Source: Acidobacteriota bacterium
Lineage (GTDB): Bacteria; Acidobacteriota; UBA6911; JACOSC01
Assembly (NCBI GenBank): GCA_016179055.1
Contig: JACOSC010000192.1
Span: 1 to 43,273 of the forward strand
Length of the DNA stretch: 43,273 nt
Direction of reading: 5' to 3'
A program made the translations under genes and the position numbers. The notes below the pieces were generated by a model. The model was not told the DNA's origin. It was given only the letters and a program-made list of their open reading frames with translations, and ran no database searches. Numbering within the stretch: the stretch's first letter is position 1; each line of letters starts with the position of its first letter. Positions 7,843 to 16,981 of this stretch are shown one piece after another.

Positions 7843-9824
7843 GAAAGGTGGACTTGTTCTCTCGAACGGTGGAGAACCGGTTTGTTTTCCATCTGTTTGA
7901 CCTGCTCCTGTGCGGGGTCATTGTGCTGGTGATTCTCAGGGGATGGCGTAGGCATCCCAGATGGGTCTCTACCAAGAATCAGGTCTGGCTCTTCCTGGGA
8001 TTTTCCTCTTTGGGCGCTTCGTTCGCCGGCGGAGCGATCTTTGCAGGGGCTTTGCTCTTCTTTCAGAGGCGACTGCCTGAAGCCCCATTTGATCTCGTAA
8101 CTCATGCCCTGCAAGCGGGTGCCTGGGTATTGCTGGCGGCCAGCACGTATCACCGGCCAATGCGGGGGCCACTGGAGGCCGCTGCGTCGCGCCGCCGATC
8201 ATCCATACCATTCTTATTGCTCGTACCGCCTGGGTTATACCTGACCGAGCTCGCGACGCCACTTTACCTCAAGGCCAACACGGTGTTCGACCTCGTGAAC
8301 CTGTTTCTGCTGGTCCTCACGTTGGCGCTCTTCTATCGCCAGCCCATGGGCGGGCGGAACCTCGCGACAGGCGCAGTGGCCGCTCTGTTCGTGGGCGCGT
8401 GGTTGCATATGGGTTCTTCCTTAGCCTTGGAGGCGAGGGGTTCGGCTATTTTATGGAACTTGGAGCAGTTCGCTGGGTCGCTGGCTCTTTTCCTCTTTGC
8501 CTTGGCTATCGGCGAAACCGGCCGGGACCTGTTCGACCGGGTGTTTGTACGTCTTCAAGTGGCTTTTATTTTGCTGGCCAGTTTGATGATCCTGGTCATC
8601 ACGCAGTCGGAAAAGACGGAGTATCTGTCGAGCATCCGCAGTCGAAGCGACCAACTGGTAAAATTCGTGCGGACGCACGTAGACTACTTTTTCCAGCACA
8701 ACGAATCCTTACACGCCATCATGGAAGGGGAGGATCTTCGTCAGCGGATCACGCTGGACTTTGGCAATCTGCCGGAACTGAAAATCGTTCGCATCGCCGC
8801 TGGCCGCCAAATCGTCAGCTTCGAAATCGTGGACAACGGTCTCATTCGCCGGGATTGGCAAACGCTACCCTCGTCCCGCGCGCCTGCGCGATTGGATTCG
8901 GAGGAATACTTTTTAATCCACGCCCTACCTTTGGCGACCCGGCCGGGAGAAGTGGAATTGTACGGCACGCGCCGGTTTCTTGACCGGCACATCGGCAAAC
9001 GTATCCTCATCATCTTCTCGCTTTTTACAGGGATGGTCGCGCTCTCCACGCTGATGATCGGGCTAGTGGTGCGTGGGGCGAGCGCGACGATTCGCGAGCA
9101 AGCCCGAGAGATTGAGGAGGCGCAACGGCAATTAATGCAGGCTTCGAAGCTGGCGGCTATCGGCGAATTGGCGGCCGGCGTGGCCCACGAGATCAACAAT
9201 CCAGTTACCACCATCCTCAGCCGGGCCAGTCTCCTGCTCTCGGAAGAGGACGCGGACCTTTCCTCCAGCGACCGCGAAGACCTGACGGCGATTGTAACCC
9301 AGGCGCAACGCATCACCCAAATAACCCGAGGATTGCTCATGTTCTCCCGCCCGCACGCGCTCGACATTAAGGCGAACCGGATGGATTCCATTCTCGAGAG
9401 GGAGCTAAGCTCCGTCGCTGAGTTAATGACCGCCCAGCATATCTCGGTGGAAAAGCGCCTGCCGCCAGACCTTCCCCGGGTGCTGGCGGACGCGGACAGC
9501 CTGGCCCGGGCACTGGAAAATCTTTTCCGCAATGCGATCGATGCCATGCCGGGCGGCGGAACGCTGACGATCCAAGCCGCGCGGGAGGGCTCGTCGCCGG
9601 CGCGGCTGCGGCTCGAGATTTCCGACACCGGGGTCGGCATCGAGAAGGACAACCTGGCGCGCATCTTTGATCCCTTTTTCACTACCAAGGAGGTAGGCAA
9701 AGGCACCGGGCTGGGACTCTCCATAGTGCATGGTATCATTAAAGAACATCACGGAACCATTTCGGTCGAAAGCCAGCCTGGTGTGGGCACTCAATTCACG
9801 ATTGTACTGCCGATGGAGGATTGA
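7830..9824 (+). CDS. Membrane sensor histidine kinase
   Basis: Sensor of a two-component pair with the downstream NtrC-type regulator. Residues 20-245 hold about seven hydrophobic helices (for example HLFDLLLCGVIVLVIL), followed by an extracytoplasmic segment (about 255-390) bounded by another helix (ILIIFSLFTGMVALSTLMIG). The dimerisation box contains His453 (AAGVAHEINNPVTTIL), then the ATP-binding domain with N-box (NLFRNAIDAMPGG), G1 (DTGVGIEKD), F-box (DPFFTTKEVGKGTGLGL) motifs. Nothing is missing for activity. The start is preceded by GGAG and lies within the 3' end of the AAA fragment. The multi-helix sensor suggests detection of a membrane-associated signal such as quinone or redox state; that is inference. 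HK and regulator directly precede the copper operon. Confidence 0.92.
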   Translation: MDFLGKVDLFSRTVENRFVFHLFDLLLCGVIVLVILRGWRRHPRWVSTKNQVWLFLGFSSLGASFAGGAIFAGALLFFQRRLPEAPFDLVTHALQAGAWVLLAASTYHRPMRGPLEAAASRRRSSIPFLLLVPPGLYLTELATPLYLKANTVFDLVNLFLLVLTLALFYRQPMGGRNLATGAVAALFVGAWLHMGSSLALEARGSAILWNLEQFAGSLALFLFALAIGETGRDLFDRVFVRLQVAFILLASLMILVITQSEKTEYLSSIRSRSDQLVKFVRTHVDYFFQHNESLHAIMEGEDLRQRITLDFGNLPELKIVRIAAGRQIVSFEIVDNGLIRRDWQTLPSSRAPARLDSEEYFLIHALPLATRPGEVELYGTRRFLDRHIGKRILIIFSLFTGMVALSTLMIGLVVRGASATIREQAREIEEAQRQLMQASKLAAIGELAAGVAHEINNPVTTILSRASLLLSEEDADLSSSDREDLTAIVTQAQRITQITRGLLMFSRPHALDIKANRMDSILERELSSVAELMTAQHISVEKRLPPDLPRVLADADSLARALENLFRNAIDAMPGGGTLTIQAAREGSSPARLRLEISDTGVGIEKDNLARIFDPFFTTKEVGKGTGLGLSIVHGIIKEHHGTISVESQPGVGTQFTIVLPMED

Positions 9825-9826
9825 CG

Positions 9827-11200
9827 ATGGCTGTTGCACGCATTCTAGTGACCGATGATGAGAAAGAAATCCTGGTTAGCTGTCGCAAGATCCTTGAACG
9901 CGCCGGACATGAAGTGGCGACGGCCGCCGATGGCGGCGAGGCCCTGGAACTACTGAAGGCCGGTCATTATGACCTTTTCCTAGTGGACCTGAAAATGCCC
10001 GGTCGGAGCGGTATGGAAATTCTGAGCCTGGCGCGGGCCCTCGACCCCGCCCTCATGGCCATTATGTTCACTGCTTACGCCACGCTGGAGACGGCGGTCG
10101 AAGCCGTCAAACGCGGCGCGTTCGACTACCTGGCCAAGCCCTTCACGGCCGACCAACTCCGCCTGGCTGCCGAGCGCGCGCTCCGACACAAAAATCTGCT
10201 GCAAGAGAACCTTAACTTGCGCGAACAACTCACCGCCAACTTCGGCTTTGACAAGATCCTGGGCGCCAGCGAAGCCATGAGCAAGGTCTTCGGCACGCTG
10301 CAAAAAGTCATGCGCAGCGACGCGAACATTTTGATCCAGGGCGAGTCCGGCACGGGGAAGGAACTCGTCGCTCGCACGATTCATGCGCACAGCTTGCGCC
10401 GGGACAACCCCTTCGTGGCGGTGGATTGTGCGGCCCTGCCGGAAAGTTTGCTGGAGAGCGAACTCTTCGGGCATGAGAAAGGCTCCTTCACCGGTGCCGA
10501 CCGGGCCAGCCGAGGCCTGTTAGAGCTGGCGCACACCGGAACCTTGTTTCTGGATGAGATCGGCGAACTGTACCCCGCGCTGCAAGCGAAATTGTTGCGG
10601 ACACTGCAGGAGCGCGAGCTGCGACGCCTGGGCAGCGAAAAGACGATCCCCGTAGACCTACGGGTGATTGCAGCCACGAACCGCAATCTGCGGGCCGAGA
10701 TCGCCAACAAAAATTTCCGCGAAGACCTCTACTATCGTTTGAATGTCGTCCACGTGCTGTTGCCTCCTTTGCGCGAGCGCAAAGGAGATATCCCGCTCCT
10801 GGCCAACCACTTTTTGCAGCACTTCAGCCAACAGTACCACCGGGCGACCCGCACACTCTTGCCCGAGGTCATGAAGCTCTTCTTGAGCTATACTTGGCCT
10901 GGGAACGTGCGCGAGTTGCAAAACGTCCTTCAACATGCCGTGCTCTTGGCCGAGACAGATTCCGTACGGGCCGGTGATCTGCCTGAAAACCTGCAAACGG
11001 AATTCCCCCAGGAACTCTCCTTTCAGCGCTTGCGCGAGCAGCAGGCGAAGGCCGTGGAAAAAACCTTCCTCGTCGAATTGCTACGGAAGCACAAGGGCAA
11101 CATTTCAGAGGCGTCCGCCGAGGCTCACATGACGCGCAAAATGATCTATCGCCTGGCCAAAAAATTCGACCTTGATCTGGAGTCGTTCCGCCACGCCTAG
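9827..11200 (+). CDS. NtrC-family sigma-54-dependent response regulator
   Basis: Receiver domain with Asp10, Asp11, phospho-acceptor Asp54, Thr82 and Lys104, then an AAA+ sigma-54 interaction domain: Walker A GESGTGKE (172-179), GSFTGA (219-224; the common form is GAFTGA), Walker B-like TLFLDEIGEL, sensor region NRNLRAEIANKNFREDLYYRL. A Fis-type helix-turn-helix lies at the C-terminus (GNISEASAEAHMTRKMIYRLAKK). I chose ATG 9827 rather than the TTG at 9821 because GGAGG (9815-9819) is spaced correctly; the start follows the kinase stop by 2 nt. Its likely target is the operon beginning at 11438, although no correctly spaced -24/-12 sigma-54 promoter is visible in 11201-11437. Confidence 0.92.
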   Translation: MAVARILVTDDEKEILVSCRKILERAGHEVATAADGGEALELLKAGHYDLFLVDLKMPGRSGMEILSLARALDPALMAIMFTAYATLETAVEAVKRGAFDYLAKPFTADQLRLAAERALRHKNLLQENLNLREQLTANFGFDKILGASEAMSKVFGTLQKVMRSDANILIQGESGTGKELVARTIHAHSLRRDNPFVAVDCAALPESLLESELFGHEKGSFTGADRASRGLLELAHTGTLFLDEIGELYPALQAKLLRTLQERELRRLGSEKTIPVDLRVIAATNRNLRAEIANKNFREDLYYRLNVVHVLLPPLRERKGDIPLLANHFLQHFSQQYHRATRTLLPEVMKLFLSYTWPGNVRELQNVLQHAVLLAETDSVRAGDLPENLQTEFPQELSFQRLREQQAKAVEKTFLVELLRKHKGNISEASAEAHMTRKMIYRLAKKFDLDLESFRHA

Positions 11201-11437
11201 CCGGTGTCCCAACGGTGCGCGGGCGTGACCCATCGCATCTTGCTCAATTATCAATGAATCCCATCTTTCGCCACAGACTGTGGGACAAGGCGGGGACAAC
11301 TCGGAACCACCGGTAGATTCCCATCCGCCGGCTACCCGCTCTCCAACTATCGAATTTCACGGCGCCTGGCAATTTCTGCTCCTTTGCGCAGCGTTCTGGA
11401 ATGCCACCTGCTCTACCGGCCGATAAGAGGTTTAAAT

Positions 11438-12154
11438 ATGAGCACGATACGATGGCGCCCGATTATATTGTGGTCTTGCGCGACGCTCATGGCCACGTCA
11501 CCGGCCGTAGCCGCCAGCGAAATCACCGGCAAGGTGGTTCTCTCAGGAAAGGCTGTGGCCGACGCGGTGATCTCCATTGAAGGGATAAGGCAGGAGAGCT
11601 CTTCCGCCGGCGCGGTTTCCGTGATGGACCACCACGGCCTGAACTTCGTTCCCCACGTGCTGGTCATACGCACGGGGTCGGCGGTGCGCTTCGAAAACCG
11701 CGATGGCATGCCCTGCCGGATCTATTCCATCTCACCGGCCGGGAACTTTGTGTTGCGGCCGCCGGATGGCCAGCCAATGACCATCACCTTTGACCGCGCC
11801 GGGGTGATTGAAATCCGTTGCGCCGACCACAGCCGGCTGTATGCCTATGTCCTCGTTAGAGAGAATCCTTTCTTTGCTCTCACCGACCGCAAAGGGCAGT
11901 ATAAGATCGCCCATGTACCGCCCGGCCGTTATACCTTGCAGGCCTGGTACGAAGGCCAGGTAATCGAGAGTAAGGTCATCAAGGTGGGGACCGACAAGCG
12001 AACCATCGATTTCAAGGCCTCCCTCCCCCAGCGCCGTGCGAGCAAGGAACCGGCACCCGACCTTAGCGCGCACGACTTGGCCCCTGCCGTCCTGCCGAGT
12101 TCCTTTTCTTCCGAATCACTCAACGAGTGGAGGTACCCGAATGAAAAGCCATAA
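11438..12154 (+). CDS. Plastocyanin-like cupredoxin with altered copper ligands
   Basis: Exported 238-residue protein: signal peptide (1-27), a cupredoxin domain (about 28-140) and a carboxypeptidase-regulatory-like beta domain (FFALTDRKGQYKIAHVPPGR). It is a paralogue of the next gene. Aligning the two, the type-1 copper ligands His/Cys/His/Met are replaced here by Cys93, Cys128, His131 and Leu134, so two of four ligands differ. It may bind copper in another way, bind another metal, or act structurally. Start 11438 is chosen for the AAGAGG eight nt upstream and the clean signal peptide; the longer frame from 11384 has no such site. First gene of the operon; its 3' end overlaps the next gene by 14 nt. 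Confidence 0.82.
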   Translation: MSTIRWRPIILWSCATLMATSPAVAASEITGKVVLSGKAVADAVISIEGIRQESSSAGAVSVMDHHGLNFVPHVLVIRTGSAVRFENRDGMPCRIYSISPAGNFVLRPPDGQPMTITFDRAGVIEIRCADHSRLYAYVLVRENPFFALTDRKGQYKIAHVPPGRYTLQAWYEGQVIESKVIKVGTDKRTIDFKASLPQRRASKEPAPDLSAHDLAPAVLPSSFSSESLNEWRYPNEKP

Positions 12155-12767
12155 GACGCAATCATTAGTACTCGTCATGCTGCCGGCGCTGATTGTGGCC
12201 GCCGCGGCGCTTCTTTTCGCCGGAACCCCAGCGCCGGCATCTATAGGCGCCATCTCCGGCAAGGTCACGATCTCCGGTATGCGCGACCATGCCAACGTCT
12301 TGGTCTACATCGCGTCGGCCCCCGGCCAGTTCGCTCCGCAAGGCAGCCCACAAGTAGATCAGCGCAACCTGCAGTTCCAGCCCCACGTGCTGCCGATCGT
12401 CGTCGGCACGACCGTCCAATTTCTGAACAGCGACGGCGTGCAGCACAACGTCTTCACGCCGTCCGCGGCTGGGGATCTCATCAACTTGGGCACATGGCCC
12501 AAAGGGCAAACGCGTTCCCACACCTTCACGAAAATGGGCAAAGTGGAATTGCTCTGCAATGTCCATCATGAGATGAAGAGTTACATACTGGTCTTGCAGA
12601 ACCCCTTCTTCGCCGTAACCGACAAGGAGGGAAACTACCGAATCCAAAACGTGGCGCCGGGGAGCTATCAGCTCAAAGTATGGCACGAGCGCGCCGGCGC
12701 GCCGGCTAAACCCATACAAGTTTCTACCGGTGTAGTAACGGCCAATTTTGATTTGGCCGCGCGATAG
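12141..12767 (+). CDS. Plastocyanin-like cupredoxin (type-1 copper)
   Basis: Exported blue-copper-like protein of 208 residues: signal segment (about 8-27), cupredoxin fold with a full ligand set His102 (DGVQHNVF), Cys139, His142 and Met145 (CNVHHEM), then a carboxypeptidase-regulatory-like domain (FFAVTDKEGNYRIQNVAPG). It probably shuttles electrons in the periplasm or at the outer membrane. GGAGG lies seven nt before the ATG, inside the end of the preceding paralogue, so translation is likely coupled. The pair together suggests one redox-active and one modified cupredoxin working on the same partner. Confidence 0.88.
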   Translation: MKSHKTQSLVLVMLPALIVAAAALLFAGTPAPASIGAISGKVTISGMRDHANVLVYIASAPGQFAPQGSPQVDQRNLQFQPHVLPIVVGTTVQFLNSDGVQHNVFTPSAAGDLINLGTWPKGQTRSHTFTKMGKVELLCNVHHEMKSYILVLQNPFFAVTDKEGNYRIQNVAPGSYQLKVWHERAGAPAKPIQVSTGVVTANFDLAAR

Positions 12768-12779
12768 AAGGAGGCGATT

Positions 12780-14183
12780 ATGCATTCAGGCACTATAGTA
12801 CGCGGCTTGGCCGTCGTGGTCGTGGGTATGCTGCTCACCGCGCCCTCGTATGGGCAGGAAATCCGGTTAGCCGCCGCAGCGCCCGCGGCGGCTTCCCCCG
12901 AAGCCCACAAGCTGGAGGAAGCGAGCGCGCGCATTGTCGAGTTGGAAGCGCATGTGGCCGAGCTGAAGGCGGCCCTGGCGGCAAAGGAGAAGTCTAATCC
13001 CGCCAGCACTCCTGCCGCGAAGCTGGAGATCGATTATCCCAGCTATCCGGGCGGCGAAACCTTCCGCTTCCTCAACCTCGGCGTGCGGCGAGAGTACATC
13101 GCGGCCGAACGACGGCGGCTCATCGATCAACTCCACACCATGATTCCGCCGATCTACGAGCCGGCGTTCTCGCCCTTCCACGGGTACACCCTGCCGCCGC
13201 GTGCCTTCCGCGTGGCTTTAAACAACGACCGGTTCATCAATAATCATGACTTCGGGCGCGACAAGGTCTATGCGCGGTTTTTCGATAATATCAAGGTGCA
13301 AAACCAGGTCGTGAATCTCGACCTGTCGTACGGCCTCGACCACAACGACACGCTGCGCATGGTGGTGCCTTTCCGCAGCACCATTGTCAGCGGCACCGGC
13401 AAGGCCTTCCGCATCCAGCCGATGGTCATGACCATGAACGGCACGGCCTTCGGCATTGGGGATGTGCAACTCCTGGTGAAGCGGAAGTGGTTTGATCAGG
13501 CGTACAAACCCTTCAACTTGGCCACTGTCTTCGGCGTGCAGCTTCCGACCGGCAAGCACGACGGCCGCTTCAACGACGCCCAGACCATTATTATGAACGG
13601 GATGGCGATGCCGGTCTCGGCAACCGCCGGAGGGCCCAAGGTGGATCTGTTCTCCGACGACCAGCGCATTCCCAACGATGCCCAGCCCGGCACGGGAAGC
13701 TGGGGAGCCATCTTCGGCGTCATGGGGACCCGGCAGCTTACCTGGAATCGCTTGCGCGGCGCTTTGCACGGCGGCCTGCTCTACAAAGCCATGAAAAATA
13801 ACTCGGCCGGCGTGCGCCCAGGTAATGAGCTGGTCTTCGGTGTGTCTTACGTTCGACCGCCGCTGGAGAGCGAACGCCTCACCCTCGACTTCACGCTGTT
13901 CGGACGCAACAAGCAGAGCGAGCGCTTTCCCGGTTTGATCATGCACCCGGAAGCTGATGCCAACGGGATGCCCATCATGACCCCCGACGGCATGCTGCGG
14001 ATGTTCACAACGCCGCGCCCCCCATTCGAGCACGGGACGGTCCTATTCATGTCTCCCTCGATCGTGATTATCCCGAAGCCCGCGCTGCGTCTGACGGTTT
14101 CGCCGCTGTTCCGGCTCTACGAGCCCAACCAGGGACCCTCGCCGGCCTTCCGGCTGGTGTTTGGGGCCACGGTGACGTTTTAA
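12780..14183 (+). CDS. Outer-membrane beta-barrel (transporter/porin-like) protein
   Basis: 467-residue exported protein. A signal peptide (1-25) is followed by an Ala/Glu-rich coiled coil (about 40-75), then a long region rich in alternating hydrophobic strands and aromatic residues, ending in Phe (FRLVFGATVTF), the hallmark of outer-membrane barrels. Phrases such as NLATVFGVQLPTGKHDG and FGIGDVQLLVKRKWF resemble the MetA-pathway/transporter barrel family. RBS AAGGAGG six nt upstream; 12 nt after the cupredoxin stop. In this operon it could house or receive the copper proteins at the outer membrane, or import copper; both are inference. Confidence 0.8.
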   Translation: MHSGTIVRGLAVVVVGMLLTAPSYGQEIRLAAAAPAAASPEAHKLEEASARIVELEAHVAELKAALAAKEKSNPASTPAAKLEIDYPSYPGGETFRFLNLGVRREYIAAERRRLIDQLHTMIPPIYEPAFSPFHGYTLPPRAFRVALNNDRFINNHDFGRDKVYARFFDNIKVQNQVVNLDLSYGLDHNDTLRMVVPFRSTIVSGTGKAFRIQPMVMTMNGTAFGIGDVQLLVKRKWFDQAYKPFNLATVFGVQLPTGKHDGRFNDAQTIIMNGMAMPVSATAGGPKVDLFSDDQRIPNDAQPGTGSWGAIFGVMGTRQLTWNRLRGALHGGLLYKAMKNNSAGVRPGNELVFGVSYVRPPLESERLTLDFTLFGRNKQSERFPGLIMHPEADANGMPIMTPDGMLRMFTTPRPPFEHGTVLFMSPSIVIIPKPALRLTVSPLFRLYEPNQGPSPAFRLVFGATVTF

Positions 14184-14199
14184 GGAAGGAGTATTAGTT

Positions 14200-16350
14200 A
14201 TGGAAAAAATATGGATGATTCTCATTCTGGCCGCGCTGATGGCGCCGGCGGCGGGGCCAGCCGTTGCAGAGCAGCCATCGCCAAAGTCCGGGCCACAACA
14301 AGCATCCCAAGAGCCGGACCTCAACGCGCCCACCCACTACGCGGTCACCGGCCAGCCCTCTTACCAGGCGTTGAAGTCGCCCCTCAAAACCCGCGTGGTC
14401 GATCGCCGATTCTACACGCGGGAAGCGATGTATCTGGCCAACGAGATGAACCAGAGCGGCGATCCCTTTCTGCGCCAGGCTCAGTTTCTGGGGCTGCCCG
14501 TGGAGAAGGACACCGACTTCCAGTACATGACGGCCACCGAGTCGTACTGGTACTCGCGCTACAACATGCAGGTGCTTATCACCGAGAGCCGCCTGGGCCT
14601 GGTACTGATCCACGGCCCATATATCACTGAGAAGGCTGTCGAGATCGCCAACGCCCAGTACAACCGCGACCGGGGTGAGAATGAGCTCTCCAACAAAGAC
14701 GTCCTGTTCGAGCATATCATACCGGCCTACCTCTCGCGTACCGGCTTCCCGAGACGCTTTGAGGATGCGTCTCCCTTAATGATCGAGTTCGCCTCCGGTG
14801 ATCCCCATTTTATCCGCCCGGTGGATAAGGGGACCCAGTTTGAGCTGTCGGAGAACCGATGGCGGCAGCGCAAATTTCGCGCCTTATATGGCGACGGGTA
14901 CGAACCGCCGCCGACGGGCGCCGGCATCGGCGGCAATGATATGTGGAAGTATCGGGTCAATTATCGAGAGAACTTCGCCTCGCTGCGTTGGTCCAATGAC
15001 AAGATGGACCACGCCATCGACCTGGGCGGCGCCGGGCAGAGTTTGATGAAGGCGGTTCTCTGGATGGAGTATTTCTTCCGCCAAACCCACCACGACCAGT
15101 ATCTGGGCAACAATCCCGAAGAGGGGTTTCGCGGGGCGATTCTCAATCTGAGCTCCGTTTCTAAAATGCTGCTGCTGAAAAGCAGTCTCTTTTACGATGG
15201 CCAGCGGCTGCATGGCCTCAATCCCTTTGCCTACGATCCGGCAAAAAAGCTCTCCTACTTTCCGCACGAAATCGCCGTCAAGGCGCGCTACATCGGCGAC
15301 CTGCCGCCCCGTCCGGAAGAATTCAAGGTACGGGACCCGCGCAGCCTGCTCTACGACCAAGCCTCCTTGCTCTGGGGCTTGTCCGAATATTTCTATTTAG
15401 CCGATCCCGGCCGCGATCGCAGCGACCCTGCCTACCGCGAGGCTTTCAATAATTGGGACAAGGTGTTTGGCGATAATCCGCCGTACGACGGCTCCTTGAT
15501 GGAGCGGAAGTACATGCATTTGGCGCGCGGTCTGGGCAACGTGATCGTGCGTAACCTCGACGCCATGCACCGGGACCCGGAGACGGGCGTGCTGGTGTCG
15601 GAGTGGGCACCCCGTAAAGGGCGCGGTCGCGTGGCCAATGTCGCCGACCTAGGTATGACGATTCTGGGTCTGGCCAACTACCGGCATCATCTAGCGAAAG
15701 CCGAACCCGAACTGGCCGCCCGCGCGGGCGCGTTATTACGCGCACAGACGGACTTCTTGGTCGAACGGCTGCAAAACGCCAACGGGACTTTTCCCGAGGG
15801 TTACGATCTGGCGGCCCAGCGCAAACTAGGGGACCAGCCCACGCTGCTGGCGCAGGGTCTCGCCATTCGGGGACTGCTGCGGGCCTATCAGGAACTCGGC
15901 GAGGCGCGCTATCTCGAAGCCGCCAAGAAAGCGTACGGGGCGATGAACCGAGACCTTTGGGATTCCAATAATGGGATCTATCGCTCCCACGCGCAGGCCG
16001 CGGTGAGCGTCTACACGCCGCTGAACCTGGCGGCGGCGCTGGGCGCGATGCGCGAGATGATCCTCGTCACCCGCAACGCCGACGAGATCGAGCGCTACAA
16101 GCGATTCTGGGTACAGGCGGTGAATTCCAGCGGCATACAGCAGTCTGAGTACGAAGAAACGGGCGAGGGCGACCTGACCAAGCAAGATGGGGACGGCGAC
16201 GGGATCCCCCGAATGGAATTTGCCGGCGGCAAATACGGAATCGCCCCGGTCTTTGCCGGCAGGGTCGAAATCGAGACACCGGTTTTCTCGAGTCCTCTGG
16301 CGCAACAAACCAAGCGAGTGAAAACCTTTGAAGGATCGGTGCAAAAATGA
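14200..16350 (+). CDS. Large exported Cys-free alpha-helical protein, function unknown
   Basis: 716 residues with a signal peptide (1-23) and not a single cysteine, so no heme c or Cys-bound cluster. The second half has repeated helix pairs typical of an (alpha/alpha) toroid ([50 protein letters not shown]), as in glycosidase/epimerase-like folds. A short Asp/Gly repeat near residue 665 (QDGDGDGIP) could bind calcium. His-rich spots ([15 protein letters not shown]) could bind metal. I do not recognise the family. RBS GGAAGGAG upstream; its stop overlaps the next start (ATGA). Being the only large soluble unknown in an electron-transfer operon, it is the candidate catalytic or substrate-binding subunit. 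Confidence 0.85.
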   Translation: MEKIWMILILAALMAPAAGPAVAEQPSPKSGPQQASQEPDLNAPTHYAVTGQPSYQALKSPLKTRVVDRRFYTREAMYLANEMNQSGDPFLRQAQFLGLPVEKDTDFQYMTATESYWYSRYNMQVLITESRLGLVLIHGPYITEKAVEIANAQYNRDRGENELSNKDVLFEHIIPAYLSRTGFPRRFEDASPLMIEFASGDPHFIRPVDKGTQFELSENRWRQRKFRALYGDGYEPPPTGAGIGGNDMWKYRVNYRENFASLRWSNDKMDHAIDLGGAGQSLMKAVLWMEYFFRQTHHDQYLGNNPEEGFRGAILNLSSVSKMLLLKSSLFYDGQRLHGLNPFAYDPAKKLSYFPHEIAVKARYIGDLPPRPEEFKVRDPRSLLYDQASLLWGLSEYFYLADPGRDRSDPAYREAFNNWDKVFGDNPPYDGSLMERKYMHLARGLGNVIVRNLDAMHRDPETGVLVSEWAPRKGRGRVANVADLGMTILGLANYRHHLAKAEPELAARAGALLRAQTDFLVERLQNANGTFPEGYDLAAQRKLGDQPTLLAQGLAIRGLLRAYQELGEARYLEAAKKAYGAMNRDLWDSNNGIYRSHAQAAVSVYTPLNLAAALGAMREMILVTRNADEIERYKRFWVQAVNSSGIQQSEYEETGEGDLTKQDGDGDGIPRMEFAGGKYGIAPVFAGRVEIETPVFSSPLAQQTKRVKTFEGSVQK

Positions 16351-16847
16351 CAAAGAAAATGTTTGGAATGATAATTGGAGCGGTCGCTTTGCTGCTGCTG
16401 GGAGTACTGGCGCTCGGGTGGAGGCCAGCCAGACCGGTAGAACGTTCGATCATTGTCGAAGCGGAAAAATATGCGTACACGCCCGCCGTGATCAAGGTCA
16501 ACAAAGGCGACCGCATCACGCTGCGACTGAAGGCCAAAGACGTCACCCACGGATTCTTTCTGGAAGGCTACGATCTGGATGCGCAGGCGCGCCCGGAGAT
16601 GCCGCTGTTCTGGGTGCGCCGGCCTTCAACCGGCGAAGCCTACCGAACGGTGGAAGAGGTCCGCTTCGTGGCCGACCGTGAAGGCAAATTCCGCTACCGT
16701 TGTTCCACGACTTGCGGCTACATGCATCCCTTCATGCAAGGAGAACTCATTGTGCAGCCCAACCGCCTCTTTCCGGCCTCCCTCGTGCTGGCCGTGGGCG
16801 TCACGCTGATATCCCTATTGCGCTTCGCGCGCGCCGGGGGGACATGA
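16347..16847 (+). CDS. CuA-site cupredoxin (COX2/NosZ C-terminal-like), membrane-anchored
   Basis: 166 residues: N-terminal membrane helix (6-26), a cupredoxin domain, and a C-terminal hydrophobic segment (about 142-160). The binuclear CuA ligand set is complete: His68 (DVTHGFF), Cys119, Cys123, His127 and Met130 in the motif C-x3-C-x3-H-x2-M ([12 protein letters not shown]). CuA accepts electrons in cytochrome oxidase subunit II and nitrous-oxide reductase, but no oxidase subunit I or NosZ gene is present here. It probably transfers electrons between the polyferredoxin and periplasmic partners. Start overlaps the previous stop by 4 nt (ATGA), indicating coupling. Confidence 0.87.
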   Translation: MTKKMFGMIIGAVALLLLGVLALGWRPARPVERSIIVEAEKYAYTPAVIKVNKGDRITLRLKAKDVTHGFFLEGYDLDAQARPEMPLFWVRRPSTGEAYRTVEEVRFVADREGKFRYRCSTTCGYMHPFMQGELIVQPNRLFPASLVLAVGVTLISLLRFARAGGT

Positions 16848-16975
16848 GCGACAATGAGCGTCGGCCGTTGCGCCGGCGAAACGCAGCAGTGATCGTCCAC
16901 CACCGGCAGGCACTCGCCGGGGGGACGAATTATCAGCGTGTCGGCGCCGCCGCGCCGAACATTTACCGGAGGTAG
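16844..16975 (+). CDS. Small 43-residue ORF in copper operon
   Basis: Starts in an ATGA overlap with the CuA gene and ends six nt before the polyferredoxin start; GGGGGG lies just upstream. The peptide is basic ([10 protein letters not shown] near the N-terminus) without a signal peptide or membrane helix. The coupling at both ends argues for translation, but a simple spacer carrying the polyferredoxin RBS (CGGAGG, which overlaps its last codons) is equally possible. No family recognised. Confidence 0.42.
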   Translation: MSDNERRPLRRRNAAVIVHHRQALAGGTNYQRVGAAAPNIYRR

Positions 16976-16981
16976 ATTCCG

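Noticed and set aside
11366..11380. Sigma-54 promoter (TGGCA...TGC) upstream of the copper operon
   Set aside because: GG and GC are separated by 8 instead of 10 nt, so it does not satisfy the strict -24/-12 spacing.
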